DNA of 64,000 nt from Aeriscardovia sp. Lineage in GTDB: Bacteria; Actinomycetota; Actinomycetes; Actinomycetales; Bifidobacteriaceae. The notes beneath the pieces are model-generated. The model searched no databases. It saw only the letters and a program-made list of their open reading frames with translations, and was not told where the DNA came from. A program made the position numbers and the translations under genes. The stretch covers positions 124,001 through 188,000 of the forward strand of contig JAGCPN010000001.1 in NCBI GenBank assembly GCA_017965665.1. The letters run 5' to 3'. Within the stretch, counting starts at the first letter, position 1. Every line of letters begins with the position of its first letter. This document shows positions 53,660 through 62,799 of the stretch, in pieces.

Positions 53660-56318
53660 TTACTTTCTGTTTTCCTTCTTTTTGAGAAGCTCGGCCGCAA
53701 CTCCTGCGGCAAGGAGCGTGGCTGCGCCGATTGCCGCGGCCACGGCGTCAGATCCGGTGGAGGCGAGGGCGGACTTTGCCGCAGGTTTTGAGGCCTTAGC
53801 GTGAGCCTTTCCTTCAGAAGGCTTCAACTCTCCGGCCGGCATCGGGGTCAGCGGGGATTTCTCAGTGGCAGATGCAGGACTTGCATGGCCTTGGGCAGCT
53901 TCGGGAGCCGCAGAAGGTGCAGCTTTCGGAGAGAGGGACACGGCGGAAGCCGTTTTGAAGGGGAGAAATAAGGCTTTCTGGGCCTCCCCGTGCTCGCTTC
54001 CCTGCCCGATGAGCGTTCGGGCCGCGGGTTCAAGTGCGCTCACGCCTGCTGCAATCGGATGCTCTGCGTCGTAGGTGCTGCCGTCTTTGACAGCCTTCTG
54101 TATGGGGTTGGAGGCATTGGAAGCGGAAGCGAATGGCATGGCGGCAGTCAGAGGGGTCTGGGCGTCGGAGATGTCGGAATCCGAATAGGGCTCGGATTGC
54201 CCGAGGGCACGGAGCGCCTGGTTTCCGCCCGTCATGCCGTTTACGGCATCCTGAGCGCTGTTTATCAGGGGGGTGAGGTCGCTTTGCAGCCGGTTTAGGC
54301 TGTCGATGGCAGCCCCGGGGTTGGAGGCGGTCTCAACGTTATCCAGATTCTTCTCTACCTTCTGGATGTCGTTATAGGCGTTTTGTGCGTTATTGAATAC
54401 GCCCTGGGTGACGATGGCCCTTTGCCAGGATGCGGCGCCTCCCAGGAGCCCTCCGTCGCCGTTGCCGGAGGAAGATCCTGAAAGGCTCTCGCAGAGCTGC
54501 GCCATGGCGCCGTCAAAGCCGTCCTCTGCCTGGGTCACCTGCGAATGGGAGTAGAGGGCCGGCTCGGTGGTCCGGGCCGGCAGGTCTGCCGTTACTGTGA
54601 CGGATTTCCCGCCGGGGGCCAGGGGCTTTAGCACTGTGACGGTGGGATCGGAGCTCGTGGCGGTAACATACTGCGAATAGGTTCCCGCCATTTCATCTGT
54701 CACTGAAGTTCCGTAGTTGTCCGCATTTTCCAGGTCCGCCAGGGCTGCCTGGATATCCGCCAGCGCCTGCGCCGCGGCGAGGGCGTCCGAGGCGGCGCCC
54801 CGTGTTCTGCTGCGCCAGCTGCCTGGCATCCGCAATTTTTGCCTTCGCTTCCTAGGCCAGGGAGAGGACCTGGCGGGCATCGTACAAAAGCACTTCCATG
54901 TAAGGGTGAAGCGCCTGGAGGTACTCGTAGTTGGCCAAGTCGCGCGCCCAGGCCGTGCGCATGGAAGTCATACTTGAGGTTTGCAAATCCATGGAAGGAA
55001 GGCGTCCCAGGGCCTTTGTCTGAAGGGAGCTGAGATCGGCCCACAGTTTTTCCGCATTCGATCCGCTGAAGGGGTTGCCGAGAGGCTATGCCGCCCAGTC
55101 GCCGTCCCCCTCAACCTCTTAAAGGGGCTTTGCCGGCTTTCCCGCCTTGCGACTGGGGGTTATAGGTTAGGCGCCCTGTATGAAGCTAGAAAGAGAGAGG
55201 AAGGCGGAAGAACTGCTGCCGCTCAGGGCGTCATTTGTCGCTTCCCGGAAAGCTTGCTGGGGAGCCAGGGAGGCCGTAGAGCAAAACCCCCATAAGATTT
55301 TGAAGTGTTTGCACGGCCGATTTCATTATCTTAAGGTTGGCTACCACTGTTGCGGCATCGCCGGAGTTTTCAACTTTCAAGCTGTCTTCGCCCTCCCAGC
55401 TGGAAATATCGCTGAGCGCAGCGTTGATGTCTGCCAGGAACTCTGTATACCCCATGTCGTTTTCGGACCCCTTGTCGGCATCCGCAATCCATGTTTGAGC
55501 CCAGATGTCAAAATTCTTGGCCTGGGAGACGAGCGAACCGGAGGCAGCGGATGAAGAGCCGTCGTAAAGGTCGGCTGATTCATCTTGGATGTCGGTGAGC
55601 TGGGCATTCGCATTTTGAGCCGCGATCTGCGCGCTGCCTATCAGGCTGGAAGCGTCGGAGGCGCTCCCCGCCGCACTGGATGCGGTCCCCGCGTCAGTCG
55701 AGAAGGCCCCGTTTGCCGCGGAAAGGCCAGGGCTGTTTGCCGCGTTCGCCGTGTTGTAAACGCTCTTGGCGGCCTTGACGGCGTTGGCCACCCCCGCCTC
55801 AGTGGCAGGGAGGTTGGTCCTGTTGTAGTCATTTACGGCGTTCTTAAGTTCGGTGCCGTATTGGGCGGAAGCGTCGTTTATTATGCTCCGGAGCTGCCTG
55901 ACCAGATCCTGAAGCTGCCCCTGGGTCTTTGTGGCCCCCTGCAGGTCGGAGTTTGCAAGGTTGGGGGTCTTGAGGGGGTGTTTTCAACGCCGTCAAAGCC
56001 GCTTTGAACCGCCGCCAGCTTCGACATATACGGAGTGGCGTGCAGTATCCCTTCCAAATCCTTGGTCGGGGCCTGCAGACTTTCAGCTACTTCCTTCTGG
56101 GAAGACTGGCTTTGGTAAGCTTGGAGGAGCGAGGAATTTGCTGACACTGAGAGCGCCTCCAAAGAGATCCGGCACTTCTGCAGGGCCGTCAGTCCCAAGC
56201 CCGGGCCTGCTATTCTGCTTGCAGCTGTTTGGGTTTCATTGTTGGCAGGCAGGTTGTCTGCAAACGATAAGGGGACCATGGAAAACATGGTCCCCAGTCC
56301 TGTTATGCCCGCAATCAC
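53660..56318 (-). pseudogene. Decayed paralogue of the LAxTG surface protein
   Basis: The order of segments follows the intact gene at 50256: N-terminal GITGLGTMFSMVPLSFADNLPANNE, a helical part with LEGILHATPYMSKLAAVQSG, KSVYNTANAANSPG, ... AIVTQGVFNNAQNAYNDIQ, ... and the end LASTGSDAVAAAIGAATLL. They are spread over at least three frames, with breaks near 55970-55985, between 55045 and 55230 (where a central part is also missing or scrambled) and near 54800. The full N-terminal MTRGRHAK-like start is not found in frame; the first usable codon is GTG 56318. The 1220-bp 3' part is still open, and a 96-bp block at its end is identical to the intact gene. Confidence 0.85.
53674..53769 (-). repeat. 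96-bp block identical to the intact paralogue, copy 2
   Basis: Same bases as 50275-50370, coding for the LASTG signal and membrane helix. In a decayed gene such identity is unexpected unless the block was copied recently. Confidence 0.8.
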
Positions 56319-56890
56319 TGCCGTGCTTATTTTGTAAGTTTTACTAAAGCGCCTCTTTATCGAAGCACCGCTACCTCTATTTCGCGTATGAAAAAGATGT
56401 TTATATCCATGATATCCGGCATTATTCCCAGAGATGAATGAGAGAGCGCATTCCGCTTCAAATCACGCAAGGAGGATTATGGTTTTTCGCGCTTTTCCGG
56501 AAATTTCGGTTTTGTCGGGAAAATCCGGGCGCGCAGCATTTGGGGGCCTCTTCGGTTTCCCGGCGCCTTTTGAAGGATATTTAAGAGGTTACTTGATTTT
56601 GAGACAAAGGCTGCATAGGGGGAGGCAATTTGGTCCAAAGGCGGGGACATGCAAATTGCATCTTAGGAAAAACAAACCGCAAAGGAGGAAGGAAAAAGTT
56701 TGGGCCCCATCTCAAGGCGTCAATTTCTTGCAGTGCCTTCCATGGCAGACTTAGATCCCAAATTGGCAAACGACTTTTAAAATAAACAGGACAGGTCTTC
56801 AAAGCACGCAAAGATGCTTGCAAAAGGATCAATTTGAAGAAATAGGCATATACTCCTCTGCTTGCGGCCGCACTCTTTACAGTTTCCGGA
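56319..56890. other. Intergenic region between the decayed gene and hsdR
   Basis: The left end contains the old 5' region of the decayed gene (minus strand). The remainder is about average to low in GC. I see no tRNA, terminator hairpin or gene in it. Confidence 0.45.
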
Positions 56891-59803
56891 TCAGCCCAGG
56901 ATTGCGTACTTCTGTGCCCAATCCCAAAACTCTTTTCGGACCTTCGCTTTTTTTCTCTCCCTTTCTTCGCCTTCCTTTCCGAAAAACGACATAGCGGGGA
57001 GTATGTCTGCAAAGCTTCTTCCTGTAAAAGGATCGGGGTTTTTGGTGCGGATCCACTCTTTGCAAAACTCCCGGGCCTTTTCAGGCTTCAAGTTATTGTT
57101 CTTTATGAGTTGATCCAGCTCTTTTTCCCTCTCTTTTCGACGGAAATCCTCAAAGGCCTCTTTTCCGGAAGGGCTTCCCAGATCATTTAGGTACTTTAAA
57201 ATGATTTCCTTTTGGCGCCGCAGATCGGGACTGGAATCTATGACTCTGTCGATATCATCCCTCGTGGCGCCTTTTAGATTTAAGTCCAGAATATAGTCGA
57301 CGTCGATCTCCTTTTGACTTAAAAGCTTGTCTTCCCATTCCACTCCTTTGAAAGCGGCATCTTCTTCTGTGATATTGGATTTGAATTGCTCGCGAATGTC
57401 GAGGTAGGTTCCGCTATAGGTCTGAACGTCTCGGGGGGAAATCGGGTTTTCGTCTTCAAAGTCAGGGAAGGTGGACAGAAGGTTTGATTTTTTAAGCAGT
57501 TCGTTCCAATCATCCACAAACTTCCTCTTTGCCTTCTCACCCACGATTTCCTCTCCCGCAGGAAATTCACCCTGAAACTTTTGCGCAATTGCCCTGTATC
57601 CCTCACGCCTCCCTTCCTTATCCGTCCATCCGTCCATGAGCTCCCTATATGTGCGCCCGAAAATCAGGCCTTTATCTGTTTTGCCGTCAGCTCCGTAGAT
57701 GCGCAGGGATTCGTCCAATTCTCCTTCCAAATCCCTAAATGAGACGATAATGCCCCTGTCCTTTGCAGAATCCAGAATTCGGTTAGTCCTTGAAAAGGCC
57801 TGGATGAGGTTGTGTTTTCTCAGGTTTTTGTCGACCCACAGGGTGTTTAGGCGTTTGGAATCAAATCCCGTAAGGAACATGTTCACCACTATCAGAAGAT
57901 CCAGCACTCGCGCTTTCATCTTTTCCGAAACATCTCTGTAGTAGTCCTGGAAGCTTTGGGCGTCTTGCATGGAAAAGCTGCAGTTAAACCTCCGGTTGTA
58001 TTCCGAAACGGCTTCTGCCAGGAAGGCCCTGTTTTCCGGCTTGTCGGCATCCAAATCCATGTCGTCGCCGTCCTCGCCCGCAGAGGAGTAGACGATGGCG
58101 ATGGCCATTTTGGAGTTTTCCGGCCATTCCGCCTGCGCGTCCTTAAGGGCCTCCCAATATTCCTTTGCAGCCGGGATGCTCTCTGTGGCGAGGATGGAAT
58201 TGTAACGGCCCTTATGGGTGTAGGCTTTGAAGTTTTTGACGATATATTCCACATTCGCTTTTATCCGGGCCTGTGAAGGGGCGGAGGACCCCCCGGCTCC
58301 GGGGCCTACATGCGAATATTGGAAGGGGAGGACCGTGCCGTCATTGATTGCGTGTACCACGGTGTACTCGTGCAGGCGCTCTCCGAATATGTTGGGAGTT
58401 GTGGCTTCAATTTCCCTGCCTTCGCTGGAAGTCTTTTTGTCGGATTCGAAAATAGGAGTCCCCGTGAAACCGAAAAGCAGGTATTTTTTGAAGTTGTTTA
58501 CGATGTTTGAGTGCATCTTTCCGAACTGCGATCTGTGGCACTCGTCGAATATGAATACAGTGTTGAGGTTTTTCACCTTTTCCAAAGCTTCTTTCCTTCG
58601 GCACAGCGCATTGAGCTTTTGGATGGTTGTGACGATAAGCCTCCGGTTCCCGTCCTCCATCTGTGCTTTCAAGCGGCTTGAATTGGACGTGAAGTCGACG
58701 CACCCTTCTTCGTAGCTGTTGTATTCCTTTATGGTCTGGTAATCGAGGTCCTGCCTGTCTACTACGACAAGGACCTTGTCTACGCCCTCCATGCGCGAGG
58801 CCAGAGTCGCGGCTTTAAAAGAAGTCAGGGTTTTGCCGGATCCGGTGGTGTGCCAGACGTATCCTCCCTGCCTTTCCTTCCCGAAGTTGCCGTTCAGGCG
58901 CGCCTGGTTTATTTTTTCCAGGACTTTTTCCGCGGCAGCTACCTGGTAGGGGCGCATTACCAAAAGCCGCCTCCCGCCTTTTTCGTCTTTGGCCGTAAAT
59001 ACGCAGTAGCGGGTAAGGAGGCTGAGAAGCGTGTGCTTGTTGAAAAAAGCCTCCGCAAATTCGTCCAGATCGCTTATATGCCTGTTTTTCCGATCCGTCC
59101 ATCTGCAGGCAAATTTGAAGTCGTCTTCGTCCGCCCTGCGGTTTTGCTCCACGGTGTTGGAATAGTACCTTGTGTCTGCGCCGTTACTTATTACAAAGAT
59201 TTGGATGAAGTTGAAAAGCCCCATTCCGTCGGAGAAGGATCGCGCCTTGTACCTGTCTATCTGGTTGAAGGCGTTCTTCAGTCGGACGTCCCTTTTTTTC
59301 AACTCGCAGTGCACGAGCGGCAGGCCGTTTACAAGGATTGTGACGTCATACCTGTTTTTCTGCCTTCCGTCATCCGTATCGTCTATGAACTGCTCGATTA
59401 CCTGGCAGGAATTGCGGAAGAGATTTTCCTTGTCGATGAGCTTTATATTGTGAAGCTCACCCCTCTCATCGGTAAAATCTTTAACGCTGTTTTCCTGGAT
59501 GATCGAAGTAGCCTTTTCGCGGTCGAGATTGGAAAAAACTTCGTTGCAGAACCTGTCCCAATCGGCATCCGAAAAACGGTACCCGTTCAGCCTTTCGATC
59601 TGTCCTCTCAGGTTTCGTTCCAGGCCTTTTTCGTCGTGAAAGTCCATGTAGTCATAGCCGAGATCGCAGAGGGAATCAATAAATTCCTTTTCAAGTTGGC
59701 TTTCGGATTGGTACTCTCGACTCTTCGGCCTCTTTTTCAACTCGTCTTTGTTGGCCAGAACAGTGGAAAAGTCTCCCTGGCTCACAAGATTGAAGGAGCC
59801 CAT
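56891..59803 (-). CDS. hsdR: Type I restriction enzyme, R subunit
   Basis: 970 residues. It translocates and cleaves unmodified DNA together with HsdM and HsdS. The N-terminal nuclease domain has RYDVTILVNGLPLVHCELKKRD (the D...ExK core, about 150-172). The helicase has HTTGSGKTLTSFKA (Walker A), VVVDRQDLDYQ, FDECHRSQFG (DEAH-like box), LLFGFTGTPIF, and a late FLTGFDSKRLNTLWVDKNLRKHNLIQAFSRTNR. The C-terminal helical part is complete to the stop. Its ATG overlaps the hsdS stop by one base (TAATG). Confidence 0.95.
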   Translation of the reverse strand: MGSFNLVSQGDFSTVLANKDELKKRPKSREYQSESQLEKEFIDSLCDLGYDYMDFHDEKGLERNLRGQIERLNGYRFSDADWDRFCNEVFSNLDREKATSIIQENSVKDFTDERGELHNIKLIDKENLFRNSCQVIEQFIDDTDDGRQKNRYDVTILVNGLPLVHCELKKRDVRLKNAFNQIDRYKARSFSDGMGLFNFIQIFVISNGADTRYYSNTVEQNRRADEDDFKFACRWTDRKNRHISDLDEFAEAFFNKHTLLSLLTRYCVFTAKDEKGGRRLLVMRPYQVAAAEKVLEKINQARLNGNFGKERQGGYVWHTTGSGKTLTSFKAATLASRMEGVDKVLVVVDRQDLDYQTIKEYNSYEEGCVDFTSNSSRLKAQMEDGNRRLIVTTIQKLNALCRRKEALEKVKNLNTVFIFDECHRSQFGKMHSNIVNNFKKYLLFGFTGTPIFESDKKTSSEGREIEATTPNIFGERLHEYTVVHAINDGTVLPFQYSHVGPGAGGSSAPSQARIKANVEYIVKNFKAYTHKGRYNSILATESIPAAKEYWEALKDAQAEWPENSKMAIAIVYSSAGEDGDDMDLDADKPENRAFLAEAVSEYNRRFNCSFSMQDAQSFQDYYRDVSEKMKARVLDLLIVVNMFLTGFDSKRLNTLWVDKNLRKHNLIQAFSRTNRILDSAKDRGIIVSFRDLEGELDESLRIYGADGKTDKGLIFGRTYRELMDGWTDKEGRREGYRAIAQKFQGEFPAGEEIVGEKAKRKFVDDWNELLKKSNLLSTFPDFEDENPISPRDVQTYSGTYLDIREQFKSNITEEDAAFKGVEWEDKLLSQKEIDVDYILDLNLKGATRDDIDRVIDSSPDLRRQKEIILKYLNDLGSPSGKEAFEDFRRKEREKELDQLIKNNNLKPEKAREFCKEWIRTKNPDPFTGRSFADILPAMSFFGKEGEERERKKAKVRKEFWDWAQKYAILG

Positions 59804-60963
59804 TACTTTTCGCCCCTCCCTGAAAGAGCATTGAACATCGCATCCCTGTACCAGGCTATTTGTTCGCGCCTGAGGAAAATCTCGGCAGGAAGGCCCTCCT
59901 GCATGGAAGAAGTGAGAGAAGTGAACTTGTCCAGGGTAGTCGCGATCTTCTTTTGCACATCAAGCGGAGGAAGGGGCATACGGAGCGAGAGTATTGCAGA
60001 GGCATGAAGATGGGTAATTGCAGGCCCCTGTCCCTTGGACTGGAGCAAAGGCTGGTTTTCTTTGAGGAAATAATACAGGTACTTGTCGCTTAGCTTTCCT
60101 CGATCATAATCGCTTATCACAAAGCATCCGCTGCTGGCCCAAAATGATGATGGCTGCCAATTTACAAATCCGGAAGCCCCGCCTTCGGCAATCGTAGTTT
60201 TACCTCCGTCAAAGTTGCATTCGCTCCAATATCCCGAAGGCTGCATCCCGCCGTTGATCACGGGAACAGGACTTTTCGCGGTTGGAATTTTTGAGCACAA
60301 TTCCTTGTTGAGCTGTTTTCCTTTAACGATTGTGACAAGATCTTTGAGGAGGACTTCCGGGGCCCCGTTTTGAATAAGCTTCGCCCTGTAAAAGCCGTAT
60401 TGCCTGTTTCTTTCCTCCAGCTCCGTCTCCAGCTCCGTCTCCAGCTCCGTCTCCAGCTCCGTGAACTTGTCCAAAGTGCCTGCGATCCTTTTCTGCACTT
60501 CGAGGGGCGGAAGGGGAATAGCAAGTGAGTCTGTATCAAATGTACTGATCTGAGGCATGCTGGGGCGCATTGCGGCAATTTGATTGAGGTACGGAAGCTG
60601 GGTTCTGAGGTAGTAATACAGATACTTGATGTCTATATTCCGATTTTTGGAAGTATAAGCCCACATCTCATTTTTAAATGTGAACTTTCCGTCGCAATAA
60701 ATACAATCGATAATTCCGCGGGACTGAACTAGGACGGAAGGTACCGTTATCACATTGGCATTTGGAATTGCATTTTCAAATGCCTTTACATGAGTTTTAC
60801 CGCCGGCAAATATATCTGTATCTCCCAAAGGATTTGCTATTTGCTTCATAAGAGCAGCTGTAATTCCGGGAGTTCCCTTAAGCTTTCTGCAGATAGTTCC
60901 CAATTTGTATTGCTCTACCCCATGGGGGCACTGTTTTTTCAGCAGCTCTTCGAATGTTTCCAT
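59803..60963 (-). CDS. hsdS: Type I restriction-modification specificity subunit
   Basis: 386 residues with two target-recognition domains (about 1-145 and 195-330), each followed by a conserved helical region: IPLPPLEVQKRIAGTLDKFTELE (about 150-172) and MPLPPLDVQKKIATTLDKFTSL (about 333-355). The first helix contains a run of TELE repeats coded by a 12-bp tandem repeat, like the TAEL repeats of EcoR124-type enzymes that set the gap between half-sites. Start and stop overlap hsdM and hsdR by one base each. Confidence 0.93.
   Translation of the reverse strand: METFEELLKKQCPHGVEQYKLGTICRKLKGTPGITAALMKQIANPLGDTDIFAGGKTHVKAFENAIPNANVITVPSVLVQSRGIIDCIYCDGKFTFKNEMWAYTSKNRNIDIKYLYYYLRTQLPYLNQIAAMRPSMPQISTFDTDSLAIPLPPLEVQKRIAGTLDKFTELETELETELETELEERNRQYGFYRAKLIQNGAPEVLLKDLVTIVKGKQLNKELCSKIPTAKSPVPVINGGMQPSGYWSECNFDGGKTTIAEGGASGFVNWQPSSFWASSGCFVISDYDRGKLSDKYLYYFLKENQPLLQSKGQGPAITHLHASAILSLRMPLPPLDVQKKIATTLDKFTSLTSSMQEGLPAEIFLRREQIAWYRDAMFNALSGRGEK
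60416..60463 (-). repeat. 12-bp tandem repeat in hsdS (spacer helix)
   Basis: The unit CAGCTCCGTCTC (plus strand) occurs about four times with no change, coding (TELE)n. The number of units can change by slippage without breaking the frame, and would lengthen or shorten the spacer of the recognition site. Confidence 0.85.
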
Positions 60964-62564
60964 TAAAACCCCAGCCCCTTTATAAGTTCATCCAGTTCGG
61001 CTCTGGTTTTTTCCTCCCGTTCTACGGTCTGCGATATTTCCCGGTTGAGGGCCCTTATGTCTACCTCTTCTTTGCCGTTTTCCTTTTGCACGTACAGGTT
61101 TACGGCAAGGCTCCAGTTTTGAGTTTCAATTTCTTTCATGGAGGCTAAATAGGACTTCTCAGATTTTGTTTCCCTCTCCTGCAGCAAGGCGAGGATATGG
61201 CCTATATTTTCATCGGTGAGTTTATTTTTGTTTCCCTCGTGCTTAAATTCATCCGAAGCGTCCACAAAGAGCACTTTGGAATCTTTCTTGTTTTTTCTGA
61301 GCACCAGAATGCAGGTCGAAATGGAAGTTCCGAAGAAGAGGTTTTCCGGAAGGGATATTACCGAATCTACGTAGTTGTTTTCCGTCATCCACTTTCTAAT
61401 CTGCCCTTCGGCTCCGGCCCTGTAGAAGATGCCGGGGAAGCAGACTATGGCGGCGCACCCCTTGTCTTTCAGATAATAAAGGGCATGCTCTGCAAAGGAC
61501 CAGTCGGCCTTGCCCTTCGGGGCGAGTTTGCCTGCCCTGCTGAAGCGGGGATCGTTTATAAGCGTGGGATCCGCATCGCCCTTCCAGCTGATGGAGTAAG
61601 GCGGATTTGAAACTATGCACTCAAACCTGTCGTCTACCGAATCTTGGGAAGAGGGGAGGAAGGCAGGCTTTAAAAGCGTATCTTCACAGTAGATGTCGAA
61701 TTTTTTAAAGGGTATTTCGTGCAGAATCATGTTCATGCGAGAAAGGTTGTAAACCGTGAGGTTTACGTCTTGGCCGTAAAAGCCATCTACGTTTTCTGCG
61801 CCCAGTATCTTTGCGAATTTCAGGAGCAGGCCTCCGCTCCCGCAGGTGGGATCATATACGCTCCCCACCCTCTCTTTGTACCCGCTTTCGCGAGCCGGAT
61901 CCTGCAGGGCAATTTTAGCCAGGAGCTTTCCCACCTCCGGAGGGGTGAAGAATTCCCCTCCGCTTTTTCCGGCTTTCGAAGCGTACATCGTTATAAGAAA
62001 TTCGTAGGCGTCTCCGAAAGTATCTCTTGAAGAGCCGGGGACATCTGAAACCTGGAAGCTTTCAATTCCTAAAAGCAGCGTTCGCAGGGTCTCGCACTTT
62101 TTTTCAAGAGTGCTTCCCAATTTGTTGCTGGATACGTCAAAGTCATCGAAGAGGCCCTTAAAGGCTTTTTCGGAGGGCCGTCCTACGGTGGAATCAATGA
62201 TTTGTCTGAAAACCCGTTCGAGTTTGATGTTGAGGTCCCGGCAATTTTTCTTCGCATCTTCTGCCACATTGCAGAAAAGCTGGCTGGGAAGGATGCAAAA
62301 ACCGTTTTCCTCTATAAGTCCTTCCCTTATTTCCGTGCCTACCTGGCTGTCTTCCAGGTCCCTGTAGCGAAAGCCTTCATTGCCTGCCGCACGCTCGTTT
62401 GAATTTATCCGGTCTTCAAGGCTTTCGGAGAGGAACCGGTAGAAAAGCGCTCCCAGCACATATTGCTTGAAGTCCCATCCGTCTACCGTTCCGCGCAGAT
62501 CATCAGCTATCTTCCAGATGGAAGAATTGACTCTCTCTCTCTCTCTCTCTTGAGGACTTTCCAT
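60963..62564 (-). CDS. hsdM: Type I restriction-modification methyltransferase subunit
   Basis: 533 residues. It methylates adenine with S-adenosylmethionine. The N-terminal helical domain (IWKIADDLRGTVDGWDFKQYVLGALFYRFLSE) is followed by the AdoMet motif DPTCGSGGLLLKFAK and the catalytic NPPYS. The coding start has an unusual run ERERER written by a (GA)10 tract at codons 5-12. An AAAGGA site precedes the ATG. First gene of the hsdM-hsdS-hsdR operon. Confidence 0.95.
   Translation of the reverse strand: MESPQERERERVNSSIWKIADDLRGTVDGWDFKQYVLGALFYRFLSESLEDRINSNERAAGNEGFRYRDLEDSQVGTEIREGLIEENGFCILPSQLFCNVAEDAKKNCRDLNIKLERVFRQIIDSTVGRPSEKAFKGLFDDFDVSSNKLGSTLEKKCETLRTLLLGIESFQVSDVPGSSRDTFGDAYEFLITMYASKAGKSGGEFFTPPEVGKLLAKIALQDPARESGYKERVGSVYDPTCGSGGLLLKFAKILGAENVDGFYGQDVNLTVYNLSRMNMILHEIPFKKFDIYCEDTLLKPAFLPSSQDSVDDRFECIVSNPPYSISWKGDADPTLINDPRFSRAGKLAPKGKADWSFAEHALYYLKDKGCAAIVCFPGIFYRAGAEGQIRKWMTENNYVDSVISLPENLFFGTSISTCILVLRKNKKDSKVLFVDASDEFKHEGNKNKLTDENIGHILALLQERETKSEKSYLASMKEIETQNWSLAVNLYVQKENGKEEVDIRALNREISQTVEREEKTRAELDELIKGLGF
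62531..62550 (-). repeat. (GA)10 dinucleotide tract at the start of hsdM
   Basis: Twenty bases of perfect CT repeat on the plus strand, 14 bases inside the hsdM coding start. Change by one or two units would shift the frame, so hsdM may be phase-variable. Confidence 0.9.
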
Positions 62565-62799
62565 ATGCGTCCTTTCAAATCGACAATTAAATACTGACTA
62601 TATGCTAGAGCTGATAATGAAGTTTATGCAAGTATAATTTACGGAAATGTAAATCAGATATTTGTCCCGCCTGCAGCCCCGCAATGCTCCGGCAGAGGCG
62701 GTCTCAAAATTGGAAAAAGTTTTTTCCCTCAAATTTATAATTGATAAATAATACGGGCTGCGGCCAGGGCCGCAGAGGTTTACTAGGACGGGAAAAAAG

